A DNA stretch of 64,000 nucleotides from Agelas oroides (GCA_949130485.1 OX422194.1:2520641-2584640); one strand, 5' to 3'; numbered from the stretch's first letter, positions 11,175 to 24,413 are shown. Notes: generated by a model not told the origin, from the letters alone. A program made the numbers and translations.

Positions 11175-13200
11175 CAACTGCCTCCCCCCAGAGAACTTAA
11201 TTCTGCACTTACTGACTGTGCTTTAATACCATGTCATGTGGGTGTGTTACTGTTCGCTATAGTCTCACAAGCCAGACCCACCAACCCCAGCACGGATCAC
11301 TTCCAGTATGTGTTCCCCATGCGCAAATTGAAAGCGATCCGTGCTGTGGTTGATTGGGTCTAAGCTTGCTGGACTGTTGGCTGCCAAGTGCTGACTAGGC
11401 ACTGGCTTTCAAATCCCTAATAATGCATACTATCACACGACCAGTCAGCTATCATGCGTTGTGCATGTGCTCCCTAGCTGACTGGTGGATGGTTTCCAGT
11501 TCCAGTAGCTCAGCAAGCGATGATGATTATGATAGTGAGCCTCTTCATAAGAAGCTCTGTGTGCTTCTCTGTATGCCTCAGAATGCACCAGAATGCGTCT
11601 CAGAACACCTAAAAAATGCTGTCTGGCCTGGTCTGTCATGCATAGTGGCCTTGGGATGCTTGGATGCTCTTTGCTCACTATACAGTGGACATGCACAATA
11701 CTGCAACAGTCATTATGGTACCCTCTAACATATAACAGCACACTCTAAACTGCTCCCCAAGATGGTCTCAGTGATCTGAGATTTGAATGTTAAAATGCAA
11801 GTACCCTTAGTGAATTGGACTGGTGGCAGTGTTGTTTTAGTAAAGGGTTTATGCTTTTAGTTTAGTTGTATATTTAGTGTTTAGATTCTGGAAATACTTT
11901 TAGTTTAGTTTGTTTGTAATCACCAGATAGTTTTGGTTTCAGTAATTATAGCTATGATTCTAGTTATAGTACACAGTTAAGTTAACACAGCACAATATGA
12001 AGTTGACTACTGGAGGGGTTCTTACCATTGAGATGAAGGAATGGGGGCAGCATCTCCAATCTCTTCAGATTTAATCTAGCAGCCAGAACATGCTAGGACA
12101 CATGTACATAGAAGCATGACTGCCAAACTTTGACCTTCATCACTAAAACTAAACTAGAAGTATACTAATTTTGTTGTCGATTAAATTTGGTTATATGGTG
12201 ATAGTAAGTCAAGATGTATTTTCCTGATAGTTGGTTATAGTTTAGTTAACTAATTTTGTTTGAAGGTTAATTACTAAAAGGGGTTTCAGTTTTATTTCTG
12301 TTAACTTAAAACACTGACTGACTGGTGGACTGACATTTCTGTACTAAAATTTTCTTATGCTCCCCAACAACTGTAAGGACACTTTGCATCCTTCTCAATG
12401 TATGGACAGTCTAGCCATTGGACTCAGAGCAAATAACCTTTCTTGCATGGATAGCCATTAATGATGCTGTAATGCTACAGCAACAGTGAAAGTCTTTGTG
12501 TGTGCAATGCATGGCTTTAATTTCTCCTCCCGTATTTAGTGTAAACAACCTGACTACATCAAGTGTATAGTAAAGGTCCACAGATGAAGTTTGCAATCTG
12601 ATAAAGCTTAGCTAGCTAACTGTAGCTATTTACAGCATAATTTTATGCTCTGTCATACTTGAGTGTGTATACTAGGATCTGCCAGTATTGTCAAGTATAA
12701 CCATGCAGCAAGCAACATGTGGCTACATTGCCGATGCTGACCGCATTGAGTGAGGCCAGCTAGACCTTCATGGTATAGCATTATGGCATTAGCTACAAGT
12801 TGAGCTTGGTCAAAATCAGCCTGTGCAAGGAGAAAGGTATGTTGTCAGGTTAGTGCATGTAATGCAGTTAGCAACCCTATGGTCAAGTGAGCCTAGCTTG
12901 TTGGAAAGTGTAAAAGTAATTTTTAGCACAAAAAATATCAGTGCACTAGTCCAGTTACCATGCAGTACAGTGATTGTCGATTGGTGCATGAGCCAAACAT
13001 TGGTATGTTGTGGTTTCACTGTCACTGGTTCTACCCCCTCACAAACTGGACCTAACCACATCAGCACAGATCACTTTCAGTATCACTTTGAGTATCACAT
13101 CACTGTAGTTGAAACGGAATATGTTTTTATAGTACAGACCTATAGTGGGAGATCACTTTCACTATCCATTGGCATACTTTGAAGTTTAGCCCATGTTTAG
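11175..13200. other. Intergenic, no gene seen
   Basis: No open frame here is convincing. A serine-rich frame at 11,423-11,728 is mirrored by an equally long frame on the other strand, so I do not call either. From about 11,840 to 12,300 the sequence is full of TTTAGTTTAGTT-type short repeats. Confidence 0.4.
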
Positions 13201-15130
13201 GGTACTTCAGCAATATCATTTCAACCACATAGTGGGTAAATACCCTGGTTGCAGACAAATGAAGAGACAGTGGTTAGGATGTTGTATAGTAGTGGAGAGT
13301 AATTGTGTAAGCCAACCAGAGGGGATGCTGATCCATGTTAGCTTACAACCCTTTCAAGGACCGCCTCTGGCTATACTTCACAATGCACAAGCTGTGAGGA
13401 TCTTCGCATAAGGCTGTCAGTTGGTAGCACTCTCCAGTAAAGACACTCACTCACACTGCCATGATGAGAAGTGTAAAATAGTTAACCAGGCTATTTATAC
13501 ACTGCACAGAATTGGACAGGTCATCTTAGTTGCAGTTTGGCCTCATACCATGCAGCCTTATACCTTGGCCCACCTCTCTTTTTTGCCATGGTTTGGGGTT
13601 ACACACTCAAAATTCCGTGGAACATGAATATATTTGCTTGTGACAAACAAGGGGAGGAAATCTCGCTATATCATGTATTAGTGTATGATTTCATTTCTAT
13701 ATTAAACTCTATCACTGTAAAAAGGTTTAGGTTACTTCAACCATATTTTGGTCACCTCAGTTGCATTCCTTTTGTGTGTGTGACACGTAACGTTCAAGGA
13801 ATGCTTACAATTTGGGGTAGTTAAGAAGTTTCCCTCTTTCGTTAAATTAGTATCTCTTGTCAAAGCCTATAGATCAACATTTCTGGTGACTGAGGTTTGT
13901 TGTTTGCTTTGATGTTACACGTCTGCCCCTGGAGGAGTTCCTTGATTGTATGGTTGTGGTAGAAACACCAGGAATGTAACCAAAATAGGTCTTCGAGACT
14001 AGCTAATGTAACTAAAGAAGAAGGTCCTCAATGGACTTCAAGAAAACCTATTTGGTAGCATTCCTTGGTCACACTGATCACACTGATGCAACCGAGACAG
14101 CCTAAAAATGTGGTTGAAGTAAACCAAGCGTTTTTGCAGTATGGAAGTATTCATATCTTATTGCACGAGATTGATTTAACCCCAAGACAGATCATGTTAG
14201 TTGCAGATTGGCCTCATACCACTCTCATACCTTGGCCCACCTCTCTTTTTACCTCACGTGCGCATGCGTGAAGGGGAGTTGTGTGAATTCGTCTGTCTGT
14301 CTGTTTGTCAGTGCAGTGAAAAATTTCGAAATCAGCCAGTTGCTGTATGCAAATTATTTACATGGCAATCTAATACCAAAGCAGTTCAATCCTCCCAACT
14401 TTTCTATTTAACATTAGTAATGTCCACCATTTTGATATGGTAAACAATCTTGGATACAGTGGAGACTGGTCATATGTGGACTCAAGCATGTGTTTGCATT
14501 TACTATAGCCTTGTTCCCATGCAGTATAGTACACGGGACTGCAAACAATGGAAAGCTGGGTGGGGGCCTGGGATTGAGTATATGCACTCGCTTGAAGAAC
14601 AATGGAGGTTTGAAATGGAAGTGAAATCACACTCTAAGATGCTGACGGTCAGAAGGGGGTGTGACAGGCTGGGTAAAAGACTAGACTAGATCTTCATGGA
14701 GAATTCATCTTGGCATTTGCATGCTAATAGAACATACCACAACAGTTTAGGTGCACATAGGTACCAGTTCAGTTTGCGAAGTAGCACTTGGGGTAGGTCT
14801 TCATGGAAGACCCCTAGTTTGCCATGGTTTAGGGATAATTACACACTCAAAATTCAGTAGAACATGAATATAGATAGCAAATGAAATTCATTGTGTTATT
14901 GCAAGTCTGTGCCAAACAAGGGGAGGAACTCTGTCTATAGTATATGAATTCATTTTCTAAACTCTAGGCAGTATTCATACCATATTGGAACTTTGAGCAC
15001 AAAAGGGATGTAACACTATAGCTAGTAAAAAAAATTGTGGTTTAGATCTGCAGACTATATGTCACCAGCGTTTGGGTGACTTCAACCATATATTGATCTC
15101 GGTTGCATGTGTGTGTGTGTGTGTGTGTGA
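13201..15130 (+). repeat. Diverged duplicated low-copy repeat blocks
   Basis: Blocks recur within this interval. GCAGTTTGGCCTCATACCA and CCTTGGCCCACCTCTCTTTT at about 13,530-13,590 reappear at 14,202-14,250. TTTGCCATGGTTTGGGG, ACACACTCAAAATTC and GGGGAGGAAATCT-like sequence at 13,585-13,680 reappear at 14,818-14,925. A further TTACCCTGGTTGCAGA block at about 13,240 recurs at 16,897. The pattern indicates several copies of one old element rather than genes. Confidence 0.6.
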
Positions 15131-15200
15131 TTGGACCATACAGTAGGTGGTTACCTGGAGCGGCTTATTGGCCAAATGGTTAAGGGTTAGGGTTAGGGCT
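15103..15200. repeat. TG microsatellite and short telomere-like GGGTTA run
   Basis: A (TG)n tract at about 15,108-15,130 is followed at about 15,182 by GGGTTAGGGTTAGGGCTAGGG. This interstitial telomere-like run has only two exact units. A similar run lies near 25,900. Confidence 0.7.
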
Positions 15201-16053
15201 AGGGCCAAGGGATGCACTACTTTTTTTTTTTTCTGGTCTTACAAAATGTGGTGGACAGCTTTGTCTTTGTTGCTTTGGTAGTCTCTTATGGGTATATAGT
15301 AAGGTGACGTAACTGTTTTAAGGCAGGTGGACCTGAAAGAAACCTGGAGTGAAGACGACTGAAGTTAATGTATGCATGGCAACTGCGGACCATGACAGGC
15401 AAAGGCAGGCTGCTCACTGACGGTACAAATTACGCACGGTGGTTCAGGTTGCTTCAGGTAAGGGCTGTACATAATTGACACTCATATAGATTCAGCTCAT
15501 ATGACTTCAGTGTGAAGTTTAGTCCATGCGTGTGTGTAGTCGTAGTAGCTGCCCTGACCGGAGAAATGACTACAATTTGTCAGCATGTATGATCACCTAT
15601 ATCTGGTGAGAACAATACTGCTTGGCTACATCAAGTTTTGCTTACCACACTCATGGAACAGCAGACAGTGACAAATCCTGCTGTTATGCATGATTTGTGT
15701 GCCATGACAAAACTTTAAATCAGCAGTGTGCTGCTCACTCAGGCTCGCCCCACGATGATGAATCATCTTACTAGTGGTAATTTCTATAGTATGGATAATA
15801 GTACAGTTTACTGTGACTGCGGTATGAAACACTGAGAACCCTAGGGCCGCTGCAGCACTGGGGATGAATTGCATTCCAAAGTGTGACGGATGTTTGCATT
15901 TCTAAGTGTGATGGATGGAGTGTTCAGAAGCAGTCTAGTCACATAAAAGCAGACATTTTCAACCCTCCTAGGTGAGTTCCTGAGTAGCCTCACCTTGCTT
16001 ATTTATGATAAAAAAGCCCCCCTTAACACTTTCATTCGAGATTGCTTTCAACA
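15201..16053. other. Intergenic, no gene seen
   Basis: No recognisable coding or RNA feature. Short open frames lack splice or codon support. Confidence 0.4.
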
Positions 16054-16598
16054 TACCGTATAGCTGGAAATTTTCGCTGGGTGCTATTTTTCGCGCGATT
16101 TTCGAAATTAACTAAGACGGAAATTGATGACGTCATTATGTGCGTACATTGATACGAACTAGTGCCCGTGTGGATGGTTCTCTACAGTCTGTCTGCGCTC
16201 TAAATGGTCGCTGTAGAGAAGAATCAGCCTGCTACTATACAAATTGCCAACGAACCCGTAAGAGACGCTCCGAAGTTGTCGAAGCCGAGATCAGCAGTGT
16301 GAATCCTTCTGTTCGACAAGCCAGTTTCTCGCCCACGGCGGCAGTCCTGATACTTTCGTAATTGCGAAGGTCTCCACACAAAGGAAGACTAGACCGTTGT
16401 TGCACAAGCTTGCTTCGCTTCGTTGTTCAGTGTCGTTTCTTCGGTTCGCATGTGGGGCGTGGCCATCAACTGGTAGGGGTGTGGTCAGAGCATCACGCAT
16501 TCGTTCCGTGAAAATAAAAACCGCGAAAATTTCTTCTGAACAGTCTGGAGGCATTTTCGCGAAATTTTGCACCAGCGAAAATTTCCCGCTATACGGTA
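16054..16598. mobile_element. 545-bp MITE with TACCGTATAGC ends
   Basis: The left end TACCGTATAGCTGGAAATTT and the right end closing AAATTTCCCGCTATACGGTA form inverted repeats of about 27 bp with mismatches, around a non-coding interior rich in TTTTCGCG. The ends suggest a TA target, as for Tc/mariner-type MITEs. A second member is at 56,234-56,442. Confidence 0.75.
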
Positions 16599-16659
16599 TG
16601 CATCCTTCAGTATACAGTACCAGATTCAATATACCAGAAGCGCGTCGAGACTAACTTAT

Positions 16660-17590
16660 CTGTGCACTGGACTGAACTGCTGGACTGGGCATTCATTTGC
16701 GTATGTCACATGACTCCACCCAATCAGATGTGCTAAATTGAGTTGCACTTTCTGCATGGTATAGAGTGAATGTCAGTACCTGGAGCCACATGGACGTTGT
16801 ACACCAACTGTAAAACACGCATGTAAAACAGCAACAGAGGCACTGATAAAATCCACCAACAAAGTCCACTTTGAACTTATTTTAACCACAGAGTGTTTAC
16901 CCTGGTTGCAGAGAAACTGAAGACACAGTGGTCATTGTGGTCTGTAGTGGACCTTGGAACGAGGCAATGTGTCTGGGCCAGCTTCCTTATGCAATTAGCC
17001 TCTTTACTACCACAACTACCTTCAAAAAGATGATTGAACTTCTCATGCTCTTATAATACAAGGAGGTAACTTCCTCACAGGAATGTTCAGTCGTTACTCT
17101 CTGCAGGATGATGGTTGTAAGCTTGTCCGACCAGCTTCCTTTCAGGGTTAGGCATCAACTTGCTTGAATTTCCAATGTCTGCACTAAAGCAGAGCTATAA
17201 ACAGCAAATGCAGCTGCTTGATTAGCACTAATCTGTTTCTAGGCACCTCACAGCCTAGCATACCAAGCACACGTTTTACACGGCTATATAAATAGGTAGT
17301 TGGTAAGGCCCCAATTCAGTTTCTCATCAGGTGCTTCCCCTGCACATAATGCGGGCGGGCGGGTATTACCATTATTCAGCCAACAGATATTTCTCACGAA
17401 AGAAGTTGACAAGCGTGATGGCAAGATGATCGTCGCTCATTATTCGCCGCTGCCTTTTGTTTGTAGCAGCCAAGCCTCAAGCATGTGACCAGACCTGCTG
17501 GGGGGTTGGTGAAATTAAGTTCAAAGGTCAGTCCAGTAATTTGATCCAGCAATTGATCCAGTCTGCAATCCAGTCCAGTGATTGTAGACA
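16660..17590. mobile_element. TIR element of the CCAGTCCAGTGATTG family
   Basis: The left end has CACTGGACTGAACTGCTGG and the right end (about 17,530-17,590) has repeated ATCCAGT units ending CCAGTCCAGTGATTGTAGAC. The left interior shares CACATGACTCCACCCAATCA with the element at 29,817. The terminal arms are themselves short tandem repeats of GGACTGGA type. No coding content. Confidence 0.6.
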
Positions 17591-17603
17591 TTCACTGCAT
17601 TTG

Positions 17604-18120
17604 CAGGGCCGTAGCCGCACGCCCGGTTAGTCCGGTTTCAACCGGACGACTTTTCCCTTCACCCGTGGCTTGCTTGGCGTCGCCAATTGGCGCCATTGCT
17701 CGGTGGACGCCCACGCAAGCCTCCCAAACATTCAGATGACATGTTGAAACTTGTGAGATGCCGGCTGCGAACAGTGCGAAAAAACTCTTCCGAGTCTTCC
17801 TTCCAACAACTTTCCGTTCTTCCAAGCAGCGATTATAGTCTCGCAAGCCTCATCTGCGAAGGGTGTGGCTTGCGAGATTAGCGAACGATCGGAAAGCCGA
17901 AACAAGTGCGGTACGACGCAATGGGCAGAAAGGGTAGATATACATGTGGAACTCTGTCGTCTGGCCTCCGAGAAGCATCGTATTGGCCCAAAAATGGTCC
18001 AGAAGCAATCTCATAGCCTCTAAATTTCAAAAATTTGTGGGGGGAGCATGCCCCCAGACCCTCCTAGCTTACGCACCCACTAGGAACCTGATCACTCCAA
18101 ACCTCATTGCTACGGCCCTG
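17604..18120. mobile_element. 517-bp element with CAGGGCCGTAGC ends
   Basis: CAGGGCCGTAGC at the left and GCTACGGCCCTG at the right are exact 12-bp inverted ends. The interior contains the block AGAAGCAATCTCATAGC...AAAATTT...GGGGGAGCATGCCCCCAG, also present at 52,560-53,170 and in part at about 29,385 and 29,788. It lies directly beside the previous element. Confidence 0.7.
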
Positions 18121-20140
18121 AAATTTTGTAACTCAATTGTACGGTATGATGTCAAAATGATAAGCACTTCCTGCCTTCCTGTTAATATAAATAGAATACA
18201 TTGTCACTATAGCCCTCACTTTGCAGTTAGAATCCTCAGCTAGCTAGCGCTAGTACCTGGAAGGGCAACTGCATTATTGCCATGCCTTTATGTGCTGTCA
18301 AGTCTTGAGTGTGCAGACTTAGCACGTGCAGACTTAGCAGTATTTGGTGAGTTGATTACCACAAGATAAGTCAGTACGTAGTTGTCAGGAACGTCTATAG
18401 CAATTAGTAGCGATGTCAGGCTGAACTTGAATTAAAATTTGTTTATCACAACAACTTTTATTTTTGAAAAGAGCATGAAACGAAGATTCCAACGGTACCC
18501 ATATCAATGAGATTAAATAAATACAGCAAGCGGTAGGTATGGTCTTCGAAATGTAACTGGCTTGCCAAAAATTTTCTACGTTATTTTAGCGCAATATTGC
18601 GGCCACTACTTTTCCGCGAGCGACTGTATGCCCGATGAGAATGAAACTCGCTGTGAAGGATAGTCTGTACAAATTCATTCCAATGAAGGTTGTTCCTTTT
18701 AGATATCATCCTTGTATTAGGCTTGATAAATGCTTAAAAAACGGCATTTTGTGGCCATAAATAGTTGCATTTCCGGAGATGTTGGAGCCAAGTTCCAATC
18801 AAAAGCCTGTACCGTCCCATTGGACAACTATACAGAACTGGTTGTAATATTAAAGTGACCGTCTTAGTGTGACCACCATCACGAAATGTCTTATAATACT
18901 TCGATGAAAATTTTTTTGATCAAGGCAGATATTTCTAACAAAGCAGTGTAAGCATGCCTTTACGGACTGCATAAATTTTCCTCAATCATGAACAATCAAC
19001 GAACCACATCTCCCTTATAAAACAGGCCTAGATGTTATGCAAAGTCACCCACTGCGCAGGACGCGTTTCGGCCAATACCAGGCCTCATCAGCTGCGCTGG
19101 AGTGACCGGGAGATGGGGACTGCCATATCATGCACAGAATGCAGTCAGGTGGCTGGCCTTATTCAAAAGTCGGTAGAGACTCCGATCTTCGAAAGCACCG
19201 TCTCTTCGTGCAGCTGTTCTTCGTGCAGCTGTCTTTCGTTCGAAGATCATAATCATTGATCGTCACGTGCATACACCGCCCTTGAACGGTCGGCGCCCTC
19301 GAATGGTCGGCGCCCTCGAATAGTAGCCGCACAATCGGCGAAATAGATGCATGTACACACACATGTACAAACGATGGTCACTGAGCTAGCGCTAGGGTCG
19401 TTCGTGTTCAAGGATTGGATTCCGCCGCTGACATGCAGCGGGACTGAGAGGCTGCACGTCCGTCGCATTGTGGTTAGCTGTCGGGAAGTATACTGTACCA
19501 GTGGCGGATCCAGACCAGTTCCGTAGTTGCCGCGGAAACCCCTTTGCAGTGCCGGTGTTGCAGGAAATTCGATAGCTCGGAAATATTATCGCGGCGTTCA
19601 TATTTCTTTGCAAATTTTATCGCCGAGCGTAACTTTTTCCTAGGAAATATTATCGCCGCCAGGAAATTCGATTGCTCACGGTGTCATAGGAGTGAGCGAC
19701 TCCTCTTGCCAATGACAATACTCAGTTACTTACTCCTAGGTCCAGTGACCAGTGGGAGAGCTCCTCTGGATTTAGTGGCTCCTGGAGTAAGTGATTAACC
19801 CTCGGCGCGCATGCGCAGCGAGGGTTACAGTACTTGGTCTGTGTGTCTGCGTGTGTGTGTGTGTGTCTGTGTGTGTGTGTGTGTGTGTGTCTGTGTGTCT
19901 GTTACTCAACATCTCACTTTTCACGTGATTATTCGTGCCACAAACGATACCAACCTTCTCAGCGGCGGATGAAGGTCGAAAGTTTTAAGCGATTTTCTCT
20001 GAAAATGCTTCGTTGCGAAGCTAGAGCGTTTCCTGTTGGTACGGCTACATGATAAGTCGGCCATATTTTACTCCGCGGAAAACGCGCATGCGTATGAATC
20101 TGGACCACGTGGCTAGCGGCCATTTTGTTCTTGGGAGAGA
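18121..20140. other. Intergenic with repeat fragments
   Basis: Holds the second copy of the 10,749 repeat (19,019-19,135), tandem GTCGGCGCCCTCGAATG/AGT units near 19,289-19,325, and repeated GGAAATTCGAT.GCTC / AAATATTATCGC segments (19,560-19,680) that recur inverted at about 27,395-27,430. No gene seen. Confidence 0.5.
19844..19903 (+). repeat. TG-rich microsatellite
   Basis: Mostly GTGTGT with TCTG interruptions. The apparent cysteine/valine-rich frame here is only an effect of this tract. Confidence 0.9.
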
Positions 20141-20407
20141 CGTTCTTCAGAGGAGGTCGGACACGGTTGAACTTTACTAACTAAAATGGCTGAGGTCACG
20201 CTAATTGATCTTGGATATTGCAAGGTAGAAAGCTTTTTAGTTTTTTCTATGACTTGCCCCAGCCTTGAATCTTGATTTGAAAACTGGGCCCCCCTCAGTA
20301 AAAGTCAAGAGAGCTAGTCTGTTGAGATACGAAAAAGCAATTAGTGTGACCTCAGCCATTTTAATTAGTAAAGTTCAACCGTGTCCGACCTCCTCTGGAC
20401 GTTCTTT
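20141..20407. repeat. Foldback repeat, roughly 66-bp arms
   Basis: Arms at 20,141-20,206 and 20,339-20,407 are near-perfect inverted copies (core GACCTCAGCCATTTTA / TAAAATGGCTGAGGTC), separated by about 130 bp. Transcription would give a stable hairpin. Confidence 0.85.
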
Positions 20408-20946
20408 GCGAGTTCGATTATTGGCTATTGGCAGTAAGTATGCCTCCAACAAAGGTATGCCCGCAGTGTAAAGCTGCTGTACCTGTAATTTATCTTTACG
20501 GTTTTGGATGCTACGAATGAATTGATATCGAAAGGCATGCCATATCAAGTCGAGAGCAAACGTCATGATACTATTGTTCACGAGACAGTGATCGGTTCTA
20601 GTTAACACACAAGTACAATCACAAGCACTGCTGCGCCGAGGGTTTGGCACTTCAGTGCCTTTCATTATTCTTACTGTAGGAAATAGATATAGGTGAGAAA
20701 CTTTTAATGAGGAAAATAGTCCCCTGCACTTTGTTTGAAGTTCAGATGTAAAGCAGAAATTCAAAGAGTATTCAAATAAACAAATAAGAAAGGGCTAGTA
20801 TACACTCTGGCTTCACAGATGCCGAGGCCAAGGTTAGTACAGATGCAACAAAAAGTGTTTGGTTACACCCCAAGATGCAACTTAAAGGACCTGCGTAATA
20901 TAATTACATCCCAAGATGCAACTTAAGGGTGGTCAGACTTATTATA

Positions 20947-21624
20947 AAGTCACAAAAAAGTTTGCCAAACGCAAACAAGCACATGTAGGGATGAAATCCT
21001 CAAAAACCAACCAAACAAGACGGGAACGACACCACAATACTTTTACACCATCCCTACATCTTGTGCCATTTTGCCAAAACTGTGTGTTTGTATTTGTTTT
21101 TTAGTTGTGTGTAGAAGAGGGTTGTCTTGTAGATGGAAGGGTGTGGCATGGGTGTGTTGTGCATAGTGAGTATGTTGTGTTGTTGGTGGTTGCTACTGAG
21201 TGTAGCAGGTATGGTCCAAGTTGTGTGTAGAAGGTGTGGAGTGAGTGAGGAGTGGTGAGTGTGTGTGTTATGTTGGAATGTGCATTATGTTGTTAAGTTT
21301 TATGCCTGTTTAGCATGATAGATATGGGTTGTCTTGTATACAGGTGGCTGTGAAGTGAGTAGTGGTAATTTTGTAATGCTTTGTGAAGGATGGGTTATTT
21401 TGTGAGATAGTTGAATGGAGTGAAGTACTATGTTTGTTTGTGGTTGGTGTGGGCTAATAAGTACAAATGTAGAGGGTTTTGTGTTGTGTACAGGTGGCAA
21501 AATGGCACAAGATGTAGGGATGGTGTAAAAGTATTGTGGTGTCGTTCCCGTCTTGTTTGGTTGGTTTTTGAGGATTTCATCCCTACATGTGCTTGTTTGC
21601 GTTTGGCAAACTTTTTTGTGACTT
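20947..21624. repeat. Foldback repeat, roughly 129-bp near-perfect arms
   Basis: Positions 20,947-21,075 and 21,496-21,624 are inverted copies that appear almost identical, around a 420-bp spacer. The arm begins AAGTCACAAAAAAGTTTGCC. The open frames in both arms are the same sequence read in opposite directions, so they are not evidence of a gene. The flanks share ACACCCCAAG sequences with other dispersed repeats. Confidence 0.9.
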
Positions 21625-22531
21625 GTTTCTGTTGTTTTTTTGTTGTTGTTGTTGTGTAACCACACCCCAAGTGAAATGACTTGTTATGTAGTTTATTGTT
21701 GATGTTGATGGATTTCTGGAGGATGTTAGCTGTTTGCACTTATCCACTTGACAATGGAATCATGGGTGTAACTGTTGTCTAATTGGGTATGTGCATGTGT
21801 GTGTGAGTGGTTGTTCTAAGGCACTGTGGTATATACATGACTGTCTACCTGTTCTGTTGTATGACAGGGTTGTAACACTGTATGTTGTGTGTTGTCCAAG
21901 GCTGAACAGTTTCTATAGCTGGTTATACATTGTGGGCAGGTGTGTGTAGGTTGTGTATGGTGGGTGGCAGGTACATAGGTCATAAAGAGGTAAGGCATAA
22001 CTGTGGTAAAGGAACCCTTGGAGAGTAAGAGTGTTTTTCCGGGTTCTTCCAGTACTTGTTACGGGACGCTTGCCTTTTGCTTTCTTTGTTTCGCAGATAG
22101 TTCTGCTTATCCCGCGCCCGTTTCTTGTGGACGTTACGCATACTGCGTTCCTTGTCAAATCCAGCACAAGTACGTCAACTGCTGTATGAAAGTAGCAACA
22201 TATGCAATCGTTTGGGAATCAATCGATCGTCAAGTTCTCTACGGAAGTAGAATAACCGCAGCTGCATGCCAACTTCACGTGCTAGTGCTGTAGCTGTTGA
22301 ACTTCTGTTGACGTAATCGCTATGAATATTCTATTCTAACAAAATGGCGTATAGCAGCAAGCATAAGCGTGGGGTTACCTGAGAATCGCCGATTAATTCG
22401 ACTTCTTTCTTTGAGAACGATGAGTGGTGGGTACAATACCCAGTAATTTATGCTGATCTTTCGCGTTTGAATCGTTGTAATAGCTTCAGCCGTTGTCGTG
22501 CTATCGTGGTGAGCAAAAGAAGAAGAAGAAG

Positions 22532-22562
<31 letters not shown>

Positions 22563-23395
22563 CAGAAGATAGACGATTTGCCTTTTTTAGCGACTTGACT
22601 GTCAGGTACTTAGCGATGCTTTCCAGCAAATTTAACGATCCTGTTGCCCATGGAAGCACTCGATAATGTCTGATATGGCTCATGGAGGCCGTTGACTTAT
22701 CTAACGCGGACATTTCGAGCGTGTCATTTGTGCACTTTGAATGTGGCCGCCATTTTTTTTCGGGGTCATCCCTACATATGGCGTACTACCGTACGCCATG
22801 ATAACCTTGCATCACCGGTTGCCATGGGGCATGTAACTCGGAAAGTATAGCAGCTATGAACACGCAGTTTTTTTTGCATTACAGTGTACGTGCACAGACT
22901 GATATATACTCCATAAAAATGATAGCTCTACCTTTTCCACAGAAGGCATGGCAAGGCGACAAAATCTAGACTTATTTGTTGATAAAAGTCTCCAATGAAG
23001 TCACCTACCTTCGTGAAACGGGGCCTTTTAGGGCTATTTTGGCGAGAGGAATCCAATAACAGAGCCCTTTTTGCGAAATTACTGTGACATCGCAAGTTAT
23101 GCATGAGTTTTAACATTTAGGAGCGTTTAATTTCAGAAAACTTTCTGTTACGGTCAAGAGTATCTCATGCGTATGTCACACAGCAAGTATCGTCCCATTC
23201 CGATGAGCGCACGTCACGTTTTACAGAGTTTTTTCTCATTTCCCCGTACTTGTGCGCTACTAGCAGTGCGTTAGTGAACTTGAATGGTTTCGCGGTTAGT
23301 ACCTGAGCCATGCAATCATAAGTGTTAATTGCATACTTTTGTATCACTTCCGTTGTTATGTCTGACCCACCCTTAAAGGACTCACGTAAATAATA
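21625..23395. other. Intergenic, no gene seen
   Basis: Contains a GAA/AAG trinucleotide microsatellite at about 22,512-22,561. Open frames around 21,913-22,293 occur on both strands over the same bases and match nothing I recognise. Confidence 0.4.
22512..22561 (+). repeat. AAG trinucleotide microsatellite
   Basis: About sixteen uninterrupted AAG units. It explains the polyphenylalanine frame on the opposite strand. Confidence 0.95.
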
Positions 23396-23396
23396 C

Positions 23397-24210
23397 TAGG
23401 GGAATGCAGTGCATTGTGGGGCGAGCGTGAGGGAGTTGTATGGTGCATTAGTGTTCTGTTACCAAAAGGTAGTGCTATGGAATCCATAGCACTACCTTTT
23501 CCCACCTCTCACATAACAATAGTCTCGTTCCCAGGTCTTCCTCACCTCCAACTGTAGCCTGTAAAACTAATGGCGAAGAACGCCTGGGGAAGAGGCTATG
23601 TAGGACATCCAATGTATGCCGGTGTTTGTGGAGCAATATACCGTGGGTATATGTGTGCTAATCTTGGGTTCATTGTACACACTCTGTGTCATTACCGTGA
23701 AATAGTAGCTAATGCTGCAGGCAACAAGGGCTCAAAGCATTACATTTGGAGGCGGCTTGAACAGTTGCAAGTTGAGGATGAGGGTTCAACATCTTTGTAC
23801 GAACAAATATATTTTGTTGGTTTCTAGTGTCTCCAACTTATTCACATCTTGGCACTGTCTCCTCAGTCACGGTCTATAGTGCATTGATAGTTGCTGAGCA
23901 CACACAGCCGTTGGCGGCAGTGTCACGCATCACGTTAGTAATCAGTCTCCGTCTTGCTAGTCGCGCCTCCCTTTCCTAACCATTTTCAAGTCCCTGTTAC
24001 GTTGGTTCCCACTGTTCAGCCTTTCTGTCTTCATTGCTAGTCTTGTCTCTTGAGCAACAGTGGTCAACATACAATATTGCATCGCGCACAAATGGGGCAG
24101 GATGTATATATACGGAATACGTACGTACCAAACATACCTACATATATATATATATAGACAATTTTCCGTTTTCACCACAAGTGTGGGGCTCGCTGCGCTC
24201 GCCCCAATTA
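23397..24210 (-). mobile_element. Composite dispersed element, inverted and shortened copy 2
   Basis: Read on the minus strand this repeats the order of 4,455-5,719: GGGGCGAGCGCAGCGAGCCC end, TA-rich stretch, degenerate arginine-rich ORF (about 24,080-23,925), then the CTCGCCCCACAATGCACTGC..CCCCTAG end. The interior is shorter by roughly 450 bp. An extra inverted GGTAGTGCTATGG / CCATAGCACTACC pair sits at about 23,467-23,498. Confidence 0.65.
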
Positions 24211-24413
24211 CACGGTTTACATGTAACCCCAAGATGCAACTTAAAAGACCCGCGTAATATAATATAATACACAGTCCAGAGGAAGCATTGGAGATCCAAT
24301 CTGAGTTGATATTCGTTAATGGTATGGTGCACTTACCCCAGGAATGAAACTTTGGTACACCAACAACTCTCCCTTCACCAGCTACACCACAGTCACCCCT
24401 CACAGCGACTCCC

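Noticed and set aside
20916-21739. Repeated lysine/threonine-rich ORFs
   Set aside because: They are the two arms of one inverted repeat read in opposite directions and contain no known domain.
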